Shown piece by piece: positions 36,062 through 45,315 of a stretch of 64,000 bases of DNA. The first letter of the stretch is position 1, and every line of letters begins with the position of its first letter. The translations under genes and the position numbers were made by a program. The notes beneath the pieces are model-generated. The model was not told the origin of the DNA. It saw only the letters and a program-made list of their open reading frames with translations, and made no database searches. Source of the DNA: Candidatus Ribeiella danica (GTDB lineage Bacteria > Chloroflexota > Chloroflexia > Chloroflexales > Roseiflexaceae); assembly GCA_016717335.1 (NCBI GenBank), contig JADKFS010000019.1, positions 310,001-374,000 on the forward strand, given 5' to 3'.

Positions 36062-36175
36062 CCTCATAGTGGGGCTTATAAGGTTGTTGCTCTCACCTCC
36101 CCAAGCTGTCAGCTCACAGTGCCCCTGAGCTACCACACATGCCGTTTTCAGCATTCGTAGAGACAGGCATCATCG

Positions 36176-37498
36176 ATGCATACTTTGTTGCTTCAGGTCT
36201 TTCAACAGTTAGAGCAAGAAAACGTTGACTATTGCTTGCTGCGTGGGTACGAAGAACTTGATGATCTGGCCGCTGGGGCCGATGTCGATCTGCTCGTCCG
36301 AGAGGGTCAGGCTGGGCGGCTGCGAGCTGCCTTGGGCCGGCTCGGGTTCGTTCAGCTCCTCAGCTGGGGGCGCGCGCCACATCAGTTCTTCGTCGCCTAC
36401 GACGAGCCGACCGATCATTGGCTAAAGCTTGATATAGTGACCGATGTGAGCTACGGGATGCCCATCCCGTCGATCAGGACCGATCTGGCGGCCGCATGTC
36501 TTGCGCGCAGGCGCCGCCGAGGGCCTACGTTCATTCCCGCTCCGGAAGATGAATTGGTCGCGCTGCTGCTCCACTGCATGCTGGACAAAGGAGCCTTTGC
36601 GCCGAATCGGCGGGAGCGGCTGCAAGCCCTTTGCCACGAGGTGGCAGATGAAGCCTACCTCACAAAGCAGCTGCAGCTCTACTGGTCGCCGAGTATGGCC
36701 TGGCCGCGCTTGAAGGCGCTGATCGCCGGCGCTGCCTGGAACGATCTGCTCGCCGAGCGCCCTGCCGTGATGCGGCGTCTCGCGGGTAGTCAGAAGATCC
36801 GCGTGTTGGGGCGGGTGCTGCGCGGCCGCGTCCTGCGCAAGCTCGATCGCGTCGCCGGTATCCTGCAGCCGCGCGCCCTGACGGTTGCGCTTCTGGCTCC
36901 CGATGGCGGCGGCAAGACGACACTGGCGACCGAGCTGACCCGCACGTTTTATCTGCCGAGCCGCTATATCTATATGGGGTCGAATATCGAGGCCAGCACG
37001 GTCGGCCTTCCCACGACACGCTGGATTCAGGCGCAGGCGAGGCGACCGGCTGGCTCGCGCGGCCTGCCCGCCTGGATGTTCGCACGCGGCCTGCGTTTCA
37101 TCAACAACATGGCCGAGCAGTGGTATCGCTACGGCGTGAGCTACTACCATATGATCCGCGGCCGTCTGGTGCTCTTCGATCGCTACGTGTATGACTCGCC
37201 GTCGAGCAAGTCGAAGAAGATCTCGCTGAAATCGCGCGCGCGGCGCTGGCTCTTGTCTGCCGCGGCCCCGAAGCCCGACCTGGTCGTCTACCTCGATGCG
37301 CCCGGCGAGGTGCTCTTCGCGCGGAAAGGCGAGCATAGCCCCGCGATTTTGGAGCAGCAGCGCCAGCACTACCTGGGCCTGCAGAAGTTTCTTCCGCAGA
37401 TGATCATCGTCGATGCTACGCGCGATGCAGATCAGGTCCGCCGCGCGGTCACCTCGTTGATCTGGCGGGGGTATGCAAGCCATCTTCGGCAGCAGTAG
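36176..37498 (+). CDS. Nucleotidyltransferase-like domain fused to thymidylate-kinase-like P-loop kinase
   Basis: 440 residues. The first 200 resemble a minimal nucleotidyltransferase (DYCLLRGYEEL, then GADVDLLVRE with the paired aspartates, and HWLKLDIVTDVSYG as a third acidic strand). Residues from about 235 form a dTMP-kinase-like fold: LLAPDGGGKTTLATELTRTF (Walker A), RLVLFDRYVYDS (DRY-type motif) and LVVYLDAPGEVLFARKGEHS (lid region). Such fusions occur in polysaccharide loci, but the substrate is unknown; it may phosphorylate or nucleotidylate a sugar or lipid intermediate (inference). The ribosome site is weak. Confidence 0.75.
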   Translation: MHTLLLQVFQQLEQENVDYCLLRGYEELDDLAAGADVDLLVREGQAGRLRAALGRLGFVQLLSWGRAPHQFFVAYDEPTDHWLKLDIVTDVSYGMPIPSIRTDLAAACLARRRRRGPTFIPAPEDELVALLLHCMLDKGAFAPNRRERLQALCHEVADEAYLTKQLQLYWSPSMAWPRLKALIAGAAWNDLLAERPAVMRRLAGSQKIRVLGRVLRGRVLRKLDRVAGILQPRALTVALLAPDGGGKTTLATELTRTFYLPSRYIYMGSNIEASTVGLPTTRWIQAQARRPAGSRGLPAWMFARGLRFINNMAEQWYRYGVSYYHMIRGRLVLFDRYVYDSPSSKSKKISLKSRARRWLLSAAAPKPDLVVYLDAPGEVLFARKGEHSPAILEQQRQHYLGLQKFLPQMIIVDATRDADQVRRAVTSLIWRGYASHLRQQ

Positions 37499-37681
37499 CT
37501 CCCATGTCAACCGATTGGCCCGGAGCGGCTTTTTCTATGTTGAGGAGTGGCCGTGGCGCACGTAGCCACCAGAGGCCTCTCTCGAGGGCCGCAGTTCCTA
37601 AACCTCCACCTTGTTACGTCTGACTGAGTCTGATGAGCAGTGAGAGCGGAGCGGCACAAGCTTACAGAGTGGAGAGGGTGC

Positions 37682-38785
37682 ATGATCAAGCTGGCTATCC
37701 GCACGACACGCTTTCATCGATTGCTGCGGCATGTGCAGCGACCGTGGGCGCGCCATCTCGAGCGAAGGGCGCTCGAGCGCTATACTGCTTTTGCTTACCG
37801 GTTGCTAGATCGATTGACCAAAGATGGCCATATCGACTTCGACGGCGAGACCCCGGTAATTACCAAGGCGCTCCAGACGCGCAGCGACGTGGTCGTGCTG
37901 CTGGTCGGCAAGATGGGTGCAGCCGATGCGTCGATGATCTTAAAGCTGCCGCTTACGCCAGATGCGGAGCGAAGCACCACCAGCCATCGGCAAGTAGTGA
38001 TGAGTCTGCACCAGCTGCCTGATTTGGGCGGAGTGGGCAGGCTGATTCCCAGCGCGCTGACGTGGGGCGAGTACGAGCAGCAGGCATATTACCTGGAGAC
38101 TGCGCTGCCCGGCCTGGCAGTGAACGAGCTTGTGCGCACCCGTAACGAGCCACACTCGCTGAAACCAGACGCGGTCGCTGCGATCCGCCAATTGCATCTG
38201 GCGACCGCGCAGCGGCTTGTGGTGGACGAGCCTGTATTCCGGGAGCTTGTGGGCGGCGAGCTGGCACAGCTGCGCCAGCTCGCGCCGCGCTGGCCCGAGG
38301 CGCCGATGCTGACACAGCAGCTGCAGGCGATCGAGGATCTGCTGCGCCGGCAGCTGCTTGGGCGCGAGCTGCCGTTTTCCTGGACGCATGGCGACTACTG
38401 GCCTGGCAATATTCTGGTCTGCCCGGTAGATGGATCGCTGAGTGGCATCGTCGACTGGGATCGCGCCTCAGCGCATCAGCTGCCGCTTGTCGACGTTCTT
38501 CATTTTCTGGCCTATACCCGCAAGATGCAGCACCGGACCGAGCTTGGCGAAGAGGTTGTAGCGTATCTGTTGCCCGCAGCTTTCGATGCCCAAGAACGAT
38601 CGCTGATAGACGAGACGGTTGAACAGTTGGGACTTCCGAAAAGCGCTGATTTCTTGCACGCTGTTGTCCTTCTGTACTGGCTGCAGTTCGCGGCTACAAA
38701 TCTCTCGCGCTATCCGTCATTCCAGCATGACGAGTACTGGATGCGGAAAAATGTATTGCTCGTACTGAAACGGGGCTTGTCATGA
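37682..38785 (+). CDS. Aminoglycoside-phosphotransferase-fold (APH) kinase
   Basis: A 367-residue kinase of the APH/choline-kinase fold. The catalytic loop SWTHGDYWPGNILV (about 232-245) contains the HxDxxxxN motif, and GIVDWDRAS (about 255-263) supplies the metal-binding aspartate. The ATP-side lysine is probably in MILKLPL. The ATG at 37682 has GGAGAGGG upstream and is preferred to a GTG 14 codons earlier. Its stop overlaps the start of the next glycosyltransferase (ATGA), so they are translated together. In this cluster it more likely phosphorylates a sugar or polyol than an antibiotic. Confidence 0.82.
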   Translation: MIKLAIRTTRFHRLLRHVQRPWARHLERRALERYTAFAYRLLDRLTKDGHIDFDGETPVITKALQTRSDVVVLLVGKMGAADASMILKLPLTPDAERSTTSHRQVVMSLHQLPDLGGVGRLIPSALTWGEYEQQAYYLETALPGLAVNELVRTRNEPHSLKPDAVAAIRQLHLATAQRLVVDEPVFRELVGGELAQLRQLAPRWPEAPMLTQQLQAIEDLLRRQLLGRELPFSWTHGDYWPGNILVCPVDGSLSGIVDWDRASAHQLPLVDVLHFLAYTRKMQHRTELGEEVVAYLLPAAFDAQERSLIDETVEQLGLPKSADFLHAVVLLYWLQFAATNLSRYPSFQHDEYWMRKNVLLVLKRGLS

Positions 38786-40047
38786 ACATTCTAGTTATCG
38801 ATCGCTCACCGCCCTGCAATCTGCTGCAAGGCAATGCCCTTATTGGTCAGCATTTGTTTCGGAGATTGCGCCACCATCATCTTACGATCATCTGCCCATC
38901 GCCAGCGCACGAGCTCGATCGCTATCAGGCCGAATTGTCTAACCTGTTCGACACGGTACACCTGGTGCCGCGCGAGCGACCAGTGGCGGCGCTGGCGGGG
39001 TTGATCGAACCCTCGCTTGCTCGCCTGGGCCTGGCATTTGGCAAGTCGATGGATGTCGCCGCTGCGCGCGCCTTTCAGGATCGCGTGACGAGCGTGCTTC
39101 GCTCCGGCTCGTTCGACGTGATCCACACGCGCCAGCTTCCGATGGCTGCTATCGTCGGGCAGATCAAGCATCCTGCGAAGCTGCTGGAGCTGGTCGACTC
39201 CGAGAGTCTGCAAGCGGCGCGGCGCGTGCGCCCGAACGCCCCTCAGACGAAGGTGCGCGCATTCTCGGCGCGCCTGATGGAGCGCCAGGCTGTGCGACAG
39301 TTCCACGCCTGCACGACAGTCGCTGATGCCGACGCTGAGGTGATCCGCTCCCTCGCCCCCGATGTTCCGGTCTACGTCACGCCGAATGGCGTTGACACCG
39401 CGTATTTCTCGCCGCTGGATCTGCCCGAGCAGCCGGACACGATCCTGTTCTTTGGGGCTATGTCGTTCCCGCCGAACGTTAGCGCCGTCCTGCATTTCTA
39501 CCACAATATCCTGCCGCTGGCACGTCGCGAGCATCCATCGATACGATTCGTGATCGCCGGGCGCGACCCGGCCCCATCGATCGCAGCGCTGGCCGCCGAC
39601 CCAATGGTCACTGTTACCGGTATGGTCGACGATCTGCGCCCGTGGTTGGCGCAGGCGGCCGTGGTGATCTGCCCGATGGTCAGCGGGAGCGGTATTAAGA
39701 ATAAGGTGCTGGAGGCGATGGCGATGGCCCGGCCAATTGTGTCGACCACGCTGGGGATCGAGGCGCTTGAGGTCGTATCGGGACACGATCTGCTGATCGC
39801 AGATGAGCCAGCGGCTTTTGCCTCGGCGCTGCTCACACTGCTACGCGATCCACAGTCGCGCCAGCGCCTGGGTACGGCCGGACGCGATCTGGTGATGCGG
39901 CGCTATACATGGGACGCATGCGCTGCAAGCTATGATTCGATCTACAGCCAGCTCGCCATACGCCGGGAGCAGACGTCTCATCTGCCGCCCCCGCGCGACA
40001 AAACGTCCGGCGCTGGTACGCCGACCGGGCTGGCACCCAAAAAATAA
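38782..40047 (+). CDS. Glycosyltransferase family 4 (GT-B fold)
   Basis: 421 residues. The N-terminal Rossmann half starts NILVIDRSPPCNLLQGNALI. The C-terminal donor-binding half has YVTPNGVDTAYFSP, TILFFGAMSFPPNVSAVLHF, IRFVIAGRDPAPSI and the GT4 signature SGSGIKNKVLEAMAMARPIV with the conserved glutamate that contacts the nucleotide sugar. It adds a sugar to the lipid-linked repeat unit at the cytoplasmic face. Coupled by ATGA to the APH-like kinase. The sugar and linkage cannot be read from the sequence. Confidence 0.9.
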   Translation: MNILVIDRSPPCNLLQGNALIGQHLFRRLRHHHLTIICPSPAHELDRYQAELSNLFDTVHLVPRERPVAALAGLIEPSLARLGLAFGKSMDVAAARAFQDRVTSVLRSGSFDVIHTRQLPMAAIVGQIKHPAKLLELVDSESLQAARRVRPNAPQTKVRAFSARLMERQAVRQFHACTTVADADAEVIRSLAPDVPVYVTPNGVDTAYFSPLDLPEQPDTILFFGAMSFPPNVSAVLHFYHNILPLARREHPSIRFVIAGRDPAPSIAALAADPMVTVTGMVDDLRPWLAQAAVVICPMVSGSGIKNKVLEAMAMARPIVSTTLGIEALEVVSGHDLLIADEPAAFASALLTLLRDPQSRQRLGTAGRDLVMRRYTWDACAASYDSIYSQLAIRREQTSHLPPPRDKTSGAGTPTGLAPKK

Positions 40048-40098
40048 AGGTGAGGGAATAGGCACGTTGTCGCATTGCTATCTGGAAGGAGTACTGGC

Positions 40099-40854
40099 AT
40101 GGGGCGTCTCGTTACGTTGATCGGAGAGTCGGCGAAAGATTGGAAAGTGACGCCGCGGGTCGCTTGGTGGATCTTCTGGCTGCCGATCCTGGGAGCGATT
40201 CTTGTCGCGGCGGCGCGGGTGAACCGACATTTCTATGATCTGCTCACCAAAGAGGATGGGCCGATCGAATGGGCGCAGTTCGTTTGCTACGCCGGCGCGA
40301 GCCTGATCGGCTTTGGAGTGGCGGTCAAGCGCTTTCAGGCCGGGCATAAGTGGCAGTCGCTGCTGTTCCTCGGCTTTGCGCTGGCGAGCTTCTTCATCGC
40401 GGGCGAGGAGATCGCGTGGGGTCAGCGCATCTTTGGCTTGCAGACACCCGAGGAGCTGAGGGAGATCAATCACCAGGGCGAGATTACCGTACATAACATT
40501 CGCATCATTCAAGATACGTTCAACGTCGTGCTGTTCCTGGCCGGCGTGTTTGGAATGGGCTCGTACTTCGCGAATCGGAAATATCACTTCGAGCGCCGCT
40601 GGGACCAGGCGAACTACCTGTTTGTCCCGCCGCTGTTCAATATTTCGAGCTATTTCATTCTTTTCAGCTATAAGCTGCTCCGGTTTGTGTTCCTGCGTGA
40701 CTCGGAGTTTACGATCACGCGGTATGCCGAGTGGCCGGAGCTATGCCTGGCGTTTGCGCTGCTTCTGTTTGTCTGGCTGAACTATCGCAGGCTGGCGGCC
40801 CAGGAGAAGCCGGTCATCGCGCCGGCCGAGACCGGGCTCAAGCGCGCCAAATAA
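40099..40854 (+). CDS. Integral membrane protein of unknown function in the exopolysaccharide cluster
   Basis: 251 residues with about six hydrophobic segments (IFWLPILGAILVAAA; WAQFVCYAGASLIGFGVAV; LLFLGFALASFFIAGEEIAW; VVLFLAGVFGMGSYF; FNISSYFILFSYKLL; LCLAFALLLFVWLNY). A conserved-looking EEIAWGQRIFGLQTPEELRE stretch lies in the loop after the third segment, with acidic residues that could be functional. I have seen this EExxWGQR pattern only in uncharacterised membrane proteins. AAGGAG precedes the ATG at 40099. Position between two GT4 genes suggests a role in envelope polysaccharide assembly. Confidence 0.75.
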   Translation: MGRLVTLIGESAKDWKVTPRVAWWIFWLPILGAILVAAARVNRHFYDLLTKEDGPIEWAQFVCYAGASLIGFGVAVKRFQAGHKWQSLLFLGFALASFFIAGEEIAWGQRIFGLQTPEELREINHQGEITVHNIRIIQDTFNVVLFLAGVFGMGSYFANRKYHFERRWDQANYLFVPPLFNISSYFILFSYKLLRFVFLRDSEFTITRYAEWPELCLAFALLLFVWLNYRRLAAQEKPVIAPAETGLKRAK

Positions 40855-40884
40855 GGGACGTTCGAATACATATCTGTTCCGCCT

Positions 40885-40925
40885 GGGGAGGAGTGGCGGG
40901 GTCGAAGACCCCGCCACTCCTCCCC
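40885..40925. terminator. Strong hairpin in the middle of the exopolysaccharide cluster
   Basis: A perfect 19-bp inverted repeat with a GAA loop (arms 40885-40903 and 40907-40925), 31 nt after a stop codon. No T-run follows, so it may be a partial terminator or an RNA-processing site that sets expression of the downstream half. Confidence 0.6.
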
Positions 40926-41109
40926 AAGTGGAGGGCTGGGGTGGCTGCGCGGCCCCAGACCCTAACCCGAATTGTAAAGTACGGAAACGTTGTTGTTTTG
41001 AGAGTTCCCTAATGACAATGTTCTCATCAAAGTAACCTTCAAGAGTACGTGAAGGTTCATTTAAATGGTAGATAGTGGTGTGAAGACTGGTTTACGAGGA
41101 AGCGAGACA

Positions 41110-42396
41110 ATGGCCACAACCGAGCATCTTCTTGAAAAGCGCGAGGCCGGGCATGCTGGGCGGTCGCGCAATACGTCCAGGCTCAAAGTAGCCTATATCA
41201 TGTCGCGTTTTCCCAAGCTGAGCGAGACATTCGTGCTCTACGAGATGCTGGCACTGCAGCAGCAGGGTGTGGCTGTGGAGGTGTTTCCGCTGATCAACGA
41301 GCGCGCTAGCGTGGTGCACCCCGAGGCAAAGCCGTTTGTCGAGCGCGCGCACTACTTGCCGATCGTGTCTCTGTCTATTCTCAAGGCCCAGCTGCACTTT
41401 CTGCGAGCGCAGCCGGGGGCGTATCTTCGGCTGTGGTGGGAAATCTTCCGCGGCACGTTGGGCAGCGCCAACTATATGCTTGGCGGTCTGGGCAATATTC
41501 CCAAGGCTGCTCGCTTTGCCTACGAGATGAAGCAGCTGGGCGTCACACATGTCCACGCTCACTTCGCCAATCACCCGACTGTGGCGGCGCTGGTGGTTCA
41601 TCGTCTCACCGGTATCCCTTTCAGCTTTACGGTACACGCGCACGACCTGTACGTGGATCAGCATATGCTGGAGCAGAAAGTACGGGCAGCCGCGTTTGTC
41701 GTGGCCATTTCTGAATATAACAAAGAGTTCATCATCAAGCATTGCGGCGAAGATGTTCGTGACAAAATCATTGTCGTGCATTGCGGCGTCGATCTACGGA
41801 TGTTCCAGCCCCGCCAGAAAGCACCCGGCAGCGGCCCCTTCACCATCGTCTGCGTCGGCTCGCTTGAGGAGAAGAAGGGCCAGACCTACCTGGTCGAAGC
41901 GTGTCGACTGCTCAAGCAGCGCGGCCTCGATTTCGTCTGCCATTTTATTGGCGAGGGGCAGACACGCGCAGCTCTGGAGGCGCAGATCCAGCAGGCCGGC
42001 CTGGCTGGACATGTGCGGCTCGAAGGCGGACGCCCACGCGACGAAGTGGTGCGAATGCTGGGTCAGGCCGACGTCGTCGCTTTGCCCAGCATCATCACCA
42101 AATCGGGCAAGATGGAGGGCATCCCGGTCGCATTGATGGAGCCGCTGGCCTGCGAGGTGCCGGTCGTCTCGACCCGCATCTCGGGTATTCCGGAATTGGT
42201 GCAGGATGGCGAGACCGGCCTACTGGTCCCCCCGGAAGACCCCGTTGCCCTGGCCGACGCGCTGGAGCGACTGGCGCGCGACCCCGAGCTTGGCCGGCGG
42301 ATGGGCCGGGCTGGCCGGATCAAAGTGCTCCGTGAGTTCGATCTTGCCGCTACTACGTCGAAGCTCTCTGAACTGATGATAGGAGGGGCACAATGA
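41110..42396 (+). CDS. Glycosyltransferase family 4, second copy
   Basis: 428 residues starting at the ATG at 41110, with GAGGAAG about seven bases upstream; an ATG at 41065 lacks a site. The acceptor half starts KVAYIMSRFPKLSETFVLYE, typical of colanic-acid-type GT4 enzymes, with HVHAHFANHPTVAALVV and FTVHAHDLYVD. The donor half has VVHCGVDLRMFQP, IVCVGSLEEKKGQTYLVEAC and the signature KMEGIPVALMEPLACEVPVV. It extends the repeat unit on the lipid carrier. Its stop overlaps the next start (ATGA). Confidence 0.92.
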   Translation: MATTEHLLEKREAGHAGRSRNTSRLKVAYIMSRFPKLSETFVLYEMLALQQQGVAVEVFPLINERASVVHPEAKPFVERAHYLPIVSLSILKAQLHFLRAQPGAYLRLWWEIFRGTLGSANYMLGGLGNIPKAARFAYEMKQLGVTHVHAHFANHPTVAALVVHRLTGIPFSFTVHAHDLYVDQHMLEQKVRAAAFVVAISEYNKEFIIKHCGEDVRDKIIVVHCGVDLRMFQPRQKAPGSGPFTIVCVGSLEEKKGQTYLVEACRLLKQRGLDFVCHFIGEGQTRAALEAQIQQAGLAGHVRLEGGRPRDEVVRMLGQADVVALPSIITKSGKMEGIPVALMEPLACEVPVVSTRISGIPELVQDGETGLLVPPEDPVALADALERLARDPELGRRMGRAGRIKVLREFDLAATTSKLSELMIGGAQ

Positions 42397-43622
42397 CACA
42401 GATCCTGTTCTGGGTTGCGGTCGCTGTGATCCTGTATACCTATGTGTTCTTCCCGGCGCTGGTCTTTGTTCGTGGGCGCCTGGTGCGCCGGCCGTTCAAG
42501 ACCGCCGAGATAACTCCGTCGATGACCATGGTGATCGCGGCCCACAATGAGGCTGCCGGGATCGGCGCGAAGCTCGACAATCTTCTGTCGCTCGACTATC
42601 CGCGCGATCGGCTTGAGGTGATCGTCGCCTCGGATGGCTCGAATGACGGGACCAACGAGATTGTTCAGAGCTATGCTGCGCAGAACGTCACGCTGCTGGC
42701 GCTGAAGCGCCAGGGCAAGGCGCCGGCGCTGGATGCGGCCGTGGCCGCATCGCATGGCGAGATTCTGGTCTTCTCGGATGCGAACAGCATGTACGCGCCC
42801 GGCGCCCTGCGCGCGCTGGCACGCCCATTTGCCGATGCGGAGGTTGGCGGGGTGGCCGGCAACCAGGTCTACCTATCCAAGCAGAGCGAAGGCCTGAGCG
42901 GCGACGGCGAGAAGAGCTACTGGGGCTTCGATCGTAAGCTGAAGCAGTCCCAGAGCAAGTCGGGCAATGCGATCTCCGCGACCGGGGCGATCTATGCGAT
43001 CCGTCGCTCGCTCTTCCGCGGCGTGCCTGTCGGCGTCACCGACGATTTTGCCAACTCCACGGATGTGATTGTGCAGGGCTACCGCCTCGTGTTCGCCCCC
43101 GACGCAATTGCCTACGAGCCGGTTGCCGGCACAGGCAAGGTCGAGTTTGGCCGCAAGGTGCGCGTGATGACGCGCGGCCTGCGAGGCGTGCTGGTGGTCC
43201 GGCGCGAGCTGCTCAACCCGCTACGATACGGGTTCTACGCGCTTCAGCTCTTCTCACACAAGGTGCTTCGGCGCCTGGTCGTCTTCCCGCTGCTGTTGCT
43301 GCTGCTGGTTAGCCCGCTGCTGTGGAGCCAGGGCATTGTCTATCAGGCAGCTACGGCGCTCCAGCTGGCGTTCTATGGATGTGGTCTGCTGGGCTGGCTT
43401 CTGCGCAACGGCCGCCTGGGCCGGCTGAAGGTCTTTACAATTCCCTTCTTCTTCTGTATGGTTAACGTGGCTTCGCTCATCGCAGCGATCAATCTGATCC
43501 GCGGCCACCGGATCGATTTTTGGGAGCCGCAGCGCCAGGAGCCCAGCGGAGTCGCGTCGGCTGCCGAGTCCGCGCCGCAGGCGGCACCGGTGTCGGATCG
43601 CGGCACGGTCATTTCGAACTAG
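42393..43622 (+). CDS. Membrane-bound family 2 glycosyltransferase
   Basis: 409 residues. One N-terminal membrane helix (ILFWVAVAVILYTYVFFPAL) precedes a GT-A domain: TMVIAAHNEAAGIG, LEVIVASDGSNDGTN, ILVFSDANSMYAPG (donor/metal aspartates), AISATGAIYAIRRS and GVTDDFANSTDVIVQGYRLV (base region). R-rich KVRVMTRGLRG takes the place of the QxxRW motif. Three or four membrane helices close the protein. The layout is that of bacterial GT2 enzymes that polymerise or add sugars at the membrane. Translation is coupled to the preceding GT4 gene. Confidence 0.9.
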   Translation: MTQILFWVAVAVILYTYVFFPALVFVRGRLVRRPFKTAEITPSMTMVIAAHNEAAGIGAKLDNLLSLDYPRDRLEVIVASDGSNDGTNEIVQSYAAQNVTLLALKRQGKAPALDAAVAASHGEILVFSDANSMYAPGALRALARPFADAEVGGVAGNQVYLSKQSEGLSGDGEKSYWGFDRKLKQSQSKSGNAISATGAIYAIRRSLFRGVPVGVTDDFANSTDVIVQGYRLVFAPDAIAYEPVAGTGKVEFGRKVRVMTRGLRGVLVVRRELLNPLRYGFYALQLFSHKVLRRLVVFPLLLLLLVSPLLWSQGIVYQAATALQLAFYGCGLLGWLLRNGRLGRLKVFTIPFFFCMVNVASLIAAINLIRGHRIDFWEPQRQEPSGVASAAESAPQAAPVSDRGTVISN

Positions 43623-43665
43623 GGCCGCTCACCGGCCTTCGGGAGAGAAGAGAGGAGTTTTGCTC

Positions 43666-45210
43666 ATGCTGAGTATCGATAGGCTTGCCGAGCGCCATCC
43701 ACTGCTGCGTGGAAACCTGCCGCTGATCCTGGTGGGGCTGGTGGGAGCCGGCCTGGCCCTGATCGCGATTGGGCAGCCCTGGCTTGCGGTGACGAGCGTG
43801 CTCGCGCTGCTGCTGACGCTCGCGATTCTGGCATGGCCGAATCTCGCGACTATGGTCGTGGTTTTCGTCCTCTTCACCAACGCGGCCGTCATCGCAGTCA
43901 AATTCCATAACGTGCCGAGCCTGGTGGGCGGTGCGCTCCCGGCGCTGCTGGTCTTCCCGCTCACGACCTACCTGATCATCAGGCGCGAGAAGATCATCAT
44001 CAATCCGATCCTCCTCCCGATCTTTCTGTTTTTGGCCGTCCAGGTGATCGGAACGCTGTTCTCGGAATATGTCGCTACGGCGATTGATAATCTGCAGACC
44101 TTCTTGCTGGAAGGGCTCGGCCTGTTCTTTTTGATCACCAACGTAGTGCGGACGCCGAAGGTGCTGCATCGGGCGACATGGACCTTGCTGATCGCCGGCG
44201 CGCTGATCGGCGGGCTGTCGCTCTACCAGCAGCTGACGCGGACGTATGACAACAACTACTGGGGGTTTGCCCAGCCGAGCCTGGCGCAGTTCAGCACCGA
44301 TCCGCAGAGCCTCAGCGGCGGCGAGACGCAGTGGCGCCTGGCCGGGCAGATCGGCGAGAAGAACCGCTACGCACAAGTGATGCTGATGCTGGTGCCGCTC
44401 GGCATGTTCCGCGTGTGGGGCGAGCGCAAGCTCACGATGCGGGTCCTCGCAGGTATGCTGACAGCGTTGATCGCTCTTGGCGCGGTGCTGGCTTTCTCAC
44501 GCGGGGCGGCGGTCGGCTTTGTGCTGATGCTGGCGATCATGGTCTTCATGCGCTATATCAAGATCTATCAGGTCGCGATTATCATCGTAGGCCTTGTGCT
44601 ATTGCTGGCAGCGGTGCCGCAGTATGGTCAGCGCCTGACGTCGCTGCAGGATCTCGCGGGGCTCTTCTCAGACACTGCCGATACTAGCGTGGCGAGCTCC
44701 GACGGCGCGACGCGGAGCCGGCTTACCGAGATGGGCGCCGCGCTGTACGTCTTCCTCGACCATCCGGTGCTGGGAGTCGGGCCGGGCCTGTTCCCCAACT
44801 ACTACCAGGACTACTCGGAGCTGGTGGGGCTGCGTACGCTGAACGAGGATCGGCAGGCGCATAACCTGTACCTCAGCATTGCGGCTGAAACCGGCCTGCT
44901 TGGAATCGGCTGCTTCCTGTACATCCTATACGTGACGCTGCGTAACCTGGCGCGCGCCCGCAAGCGCTGGGCCAAGGACCAACCAGAGATCAGCAATATG
45001 GCGACGGCGTACATGCTCTCGATCGTGACGTATCTTACGACCGGGCTGTTTCTACACTTCGCATTTATTCGCTACTTCTGGCTGATCATGGCCTTGGCTG
45101 GCGCGGTGCTGTACCTCTCGGAGCGGCAGGAAAAGGCTGCCGCGCGAGCGATCGAGGAGCAAGCCGCACCGACTGCTCGCATTGCCGGCGACGAGGCGCT
45201 AGCGCGCTAA
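43666..45210 (+). CDS. O-antigen ligase/polymerase-family (Wzy-like) membrane protein
   Basis: 514 residues with ten or more hydrophobic segments. The ATG at 43666 has AGAGGAG nine bases upstream. A large external loop carries the Wzy_C-type pattern: SRGAAVGFVLMLAIMVFMRY, then HPVLGVGPGLFPNYYQD and RQAHNLYLSIAAETGLLGIG. The last segments are followed by a short cytoplasmic tail. It most likely polymerises lipid-linked repeat units outside the membrane, working with the Wzz/BY-kinase and the flippase that follows. Confidence 0.9.
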   Translation: MLSIDRLAERHPLLRGNLPLILVGLVGAGLALIAIGQPWLAVTSVLALLLTLAILAWPNLATMVVVFVLFTNAAVIAVKFHNVPSLVGGALPALLVFPLTTYLIIRREKIIINPILLPIFLFLAVQVIGTLFSEYVATAIDNLQTFLLEGLGLFFLITNVVRTPKVLHRATWTLLIAGALIGGLSLYQQLTRTYDNNYWGFAQPSLAQFSTDPQSLSGGETQWRLAGQIGEKNRYAQVMLMLVPLGMFRVWGERKLTMRVLAGMLTALIALGAVLAFSRGAAVGFVLMLAIMVFMRYIKIYQVAIIIVGLVLLLAAVPQYGQRLTSLQDLAGLFSDTADTSVASSDGATRSRLTEMGAALYVFLDHPVLGVGPGLFPNYYQDYSELVGLRTLNEDRQAHNLYLSIAAETGLLGIGCFLYILYVTLRNLARARKRWAKDQPEISNMATAYMLSIVTYLTTGLFLHFAFIRYFWLIMALAGAVLYLSERQEKAAARAIEEQAAPTARIAGDEALAR

Positions 45211-45315
45211 GTTTGCTTTCGCCCGGCCGGCCTATGCACCGATCGCCGACTTTGCTAGGAGGGGCCGTAACAACGCTTCGTCAGGGCCACACCTTAGAAA
45301 AGGGATACAAGGTAG

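Noticed and set aside
37640..38785. Antibiotic-resistance aminoglycoside phosphotransferase
   Set aside because: Only the fold matches; the gene is translationally coupled to a glycosyltransferase inside a polysaccharide cluster.
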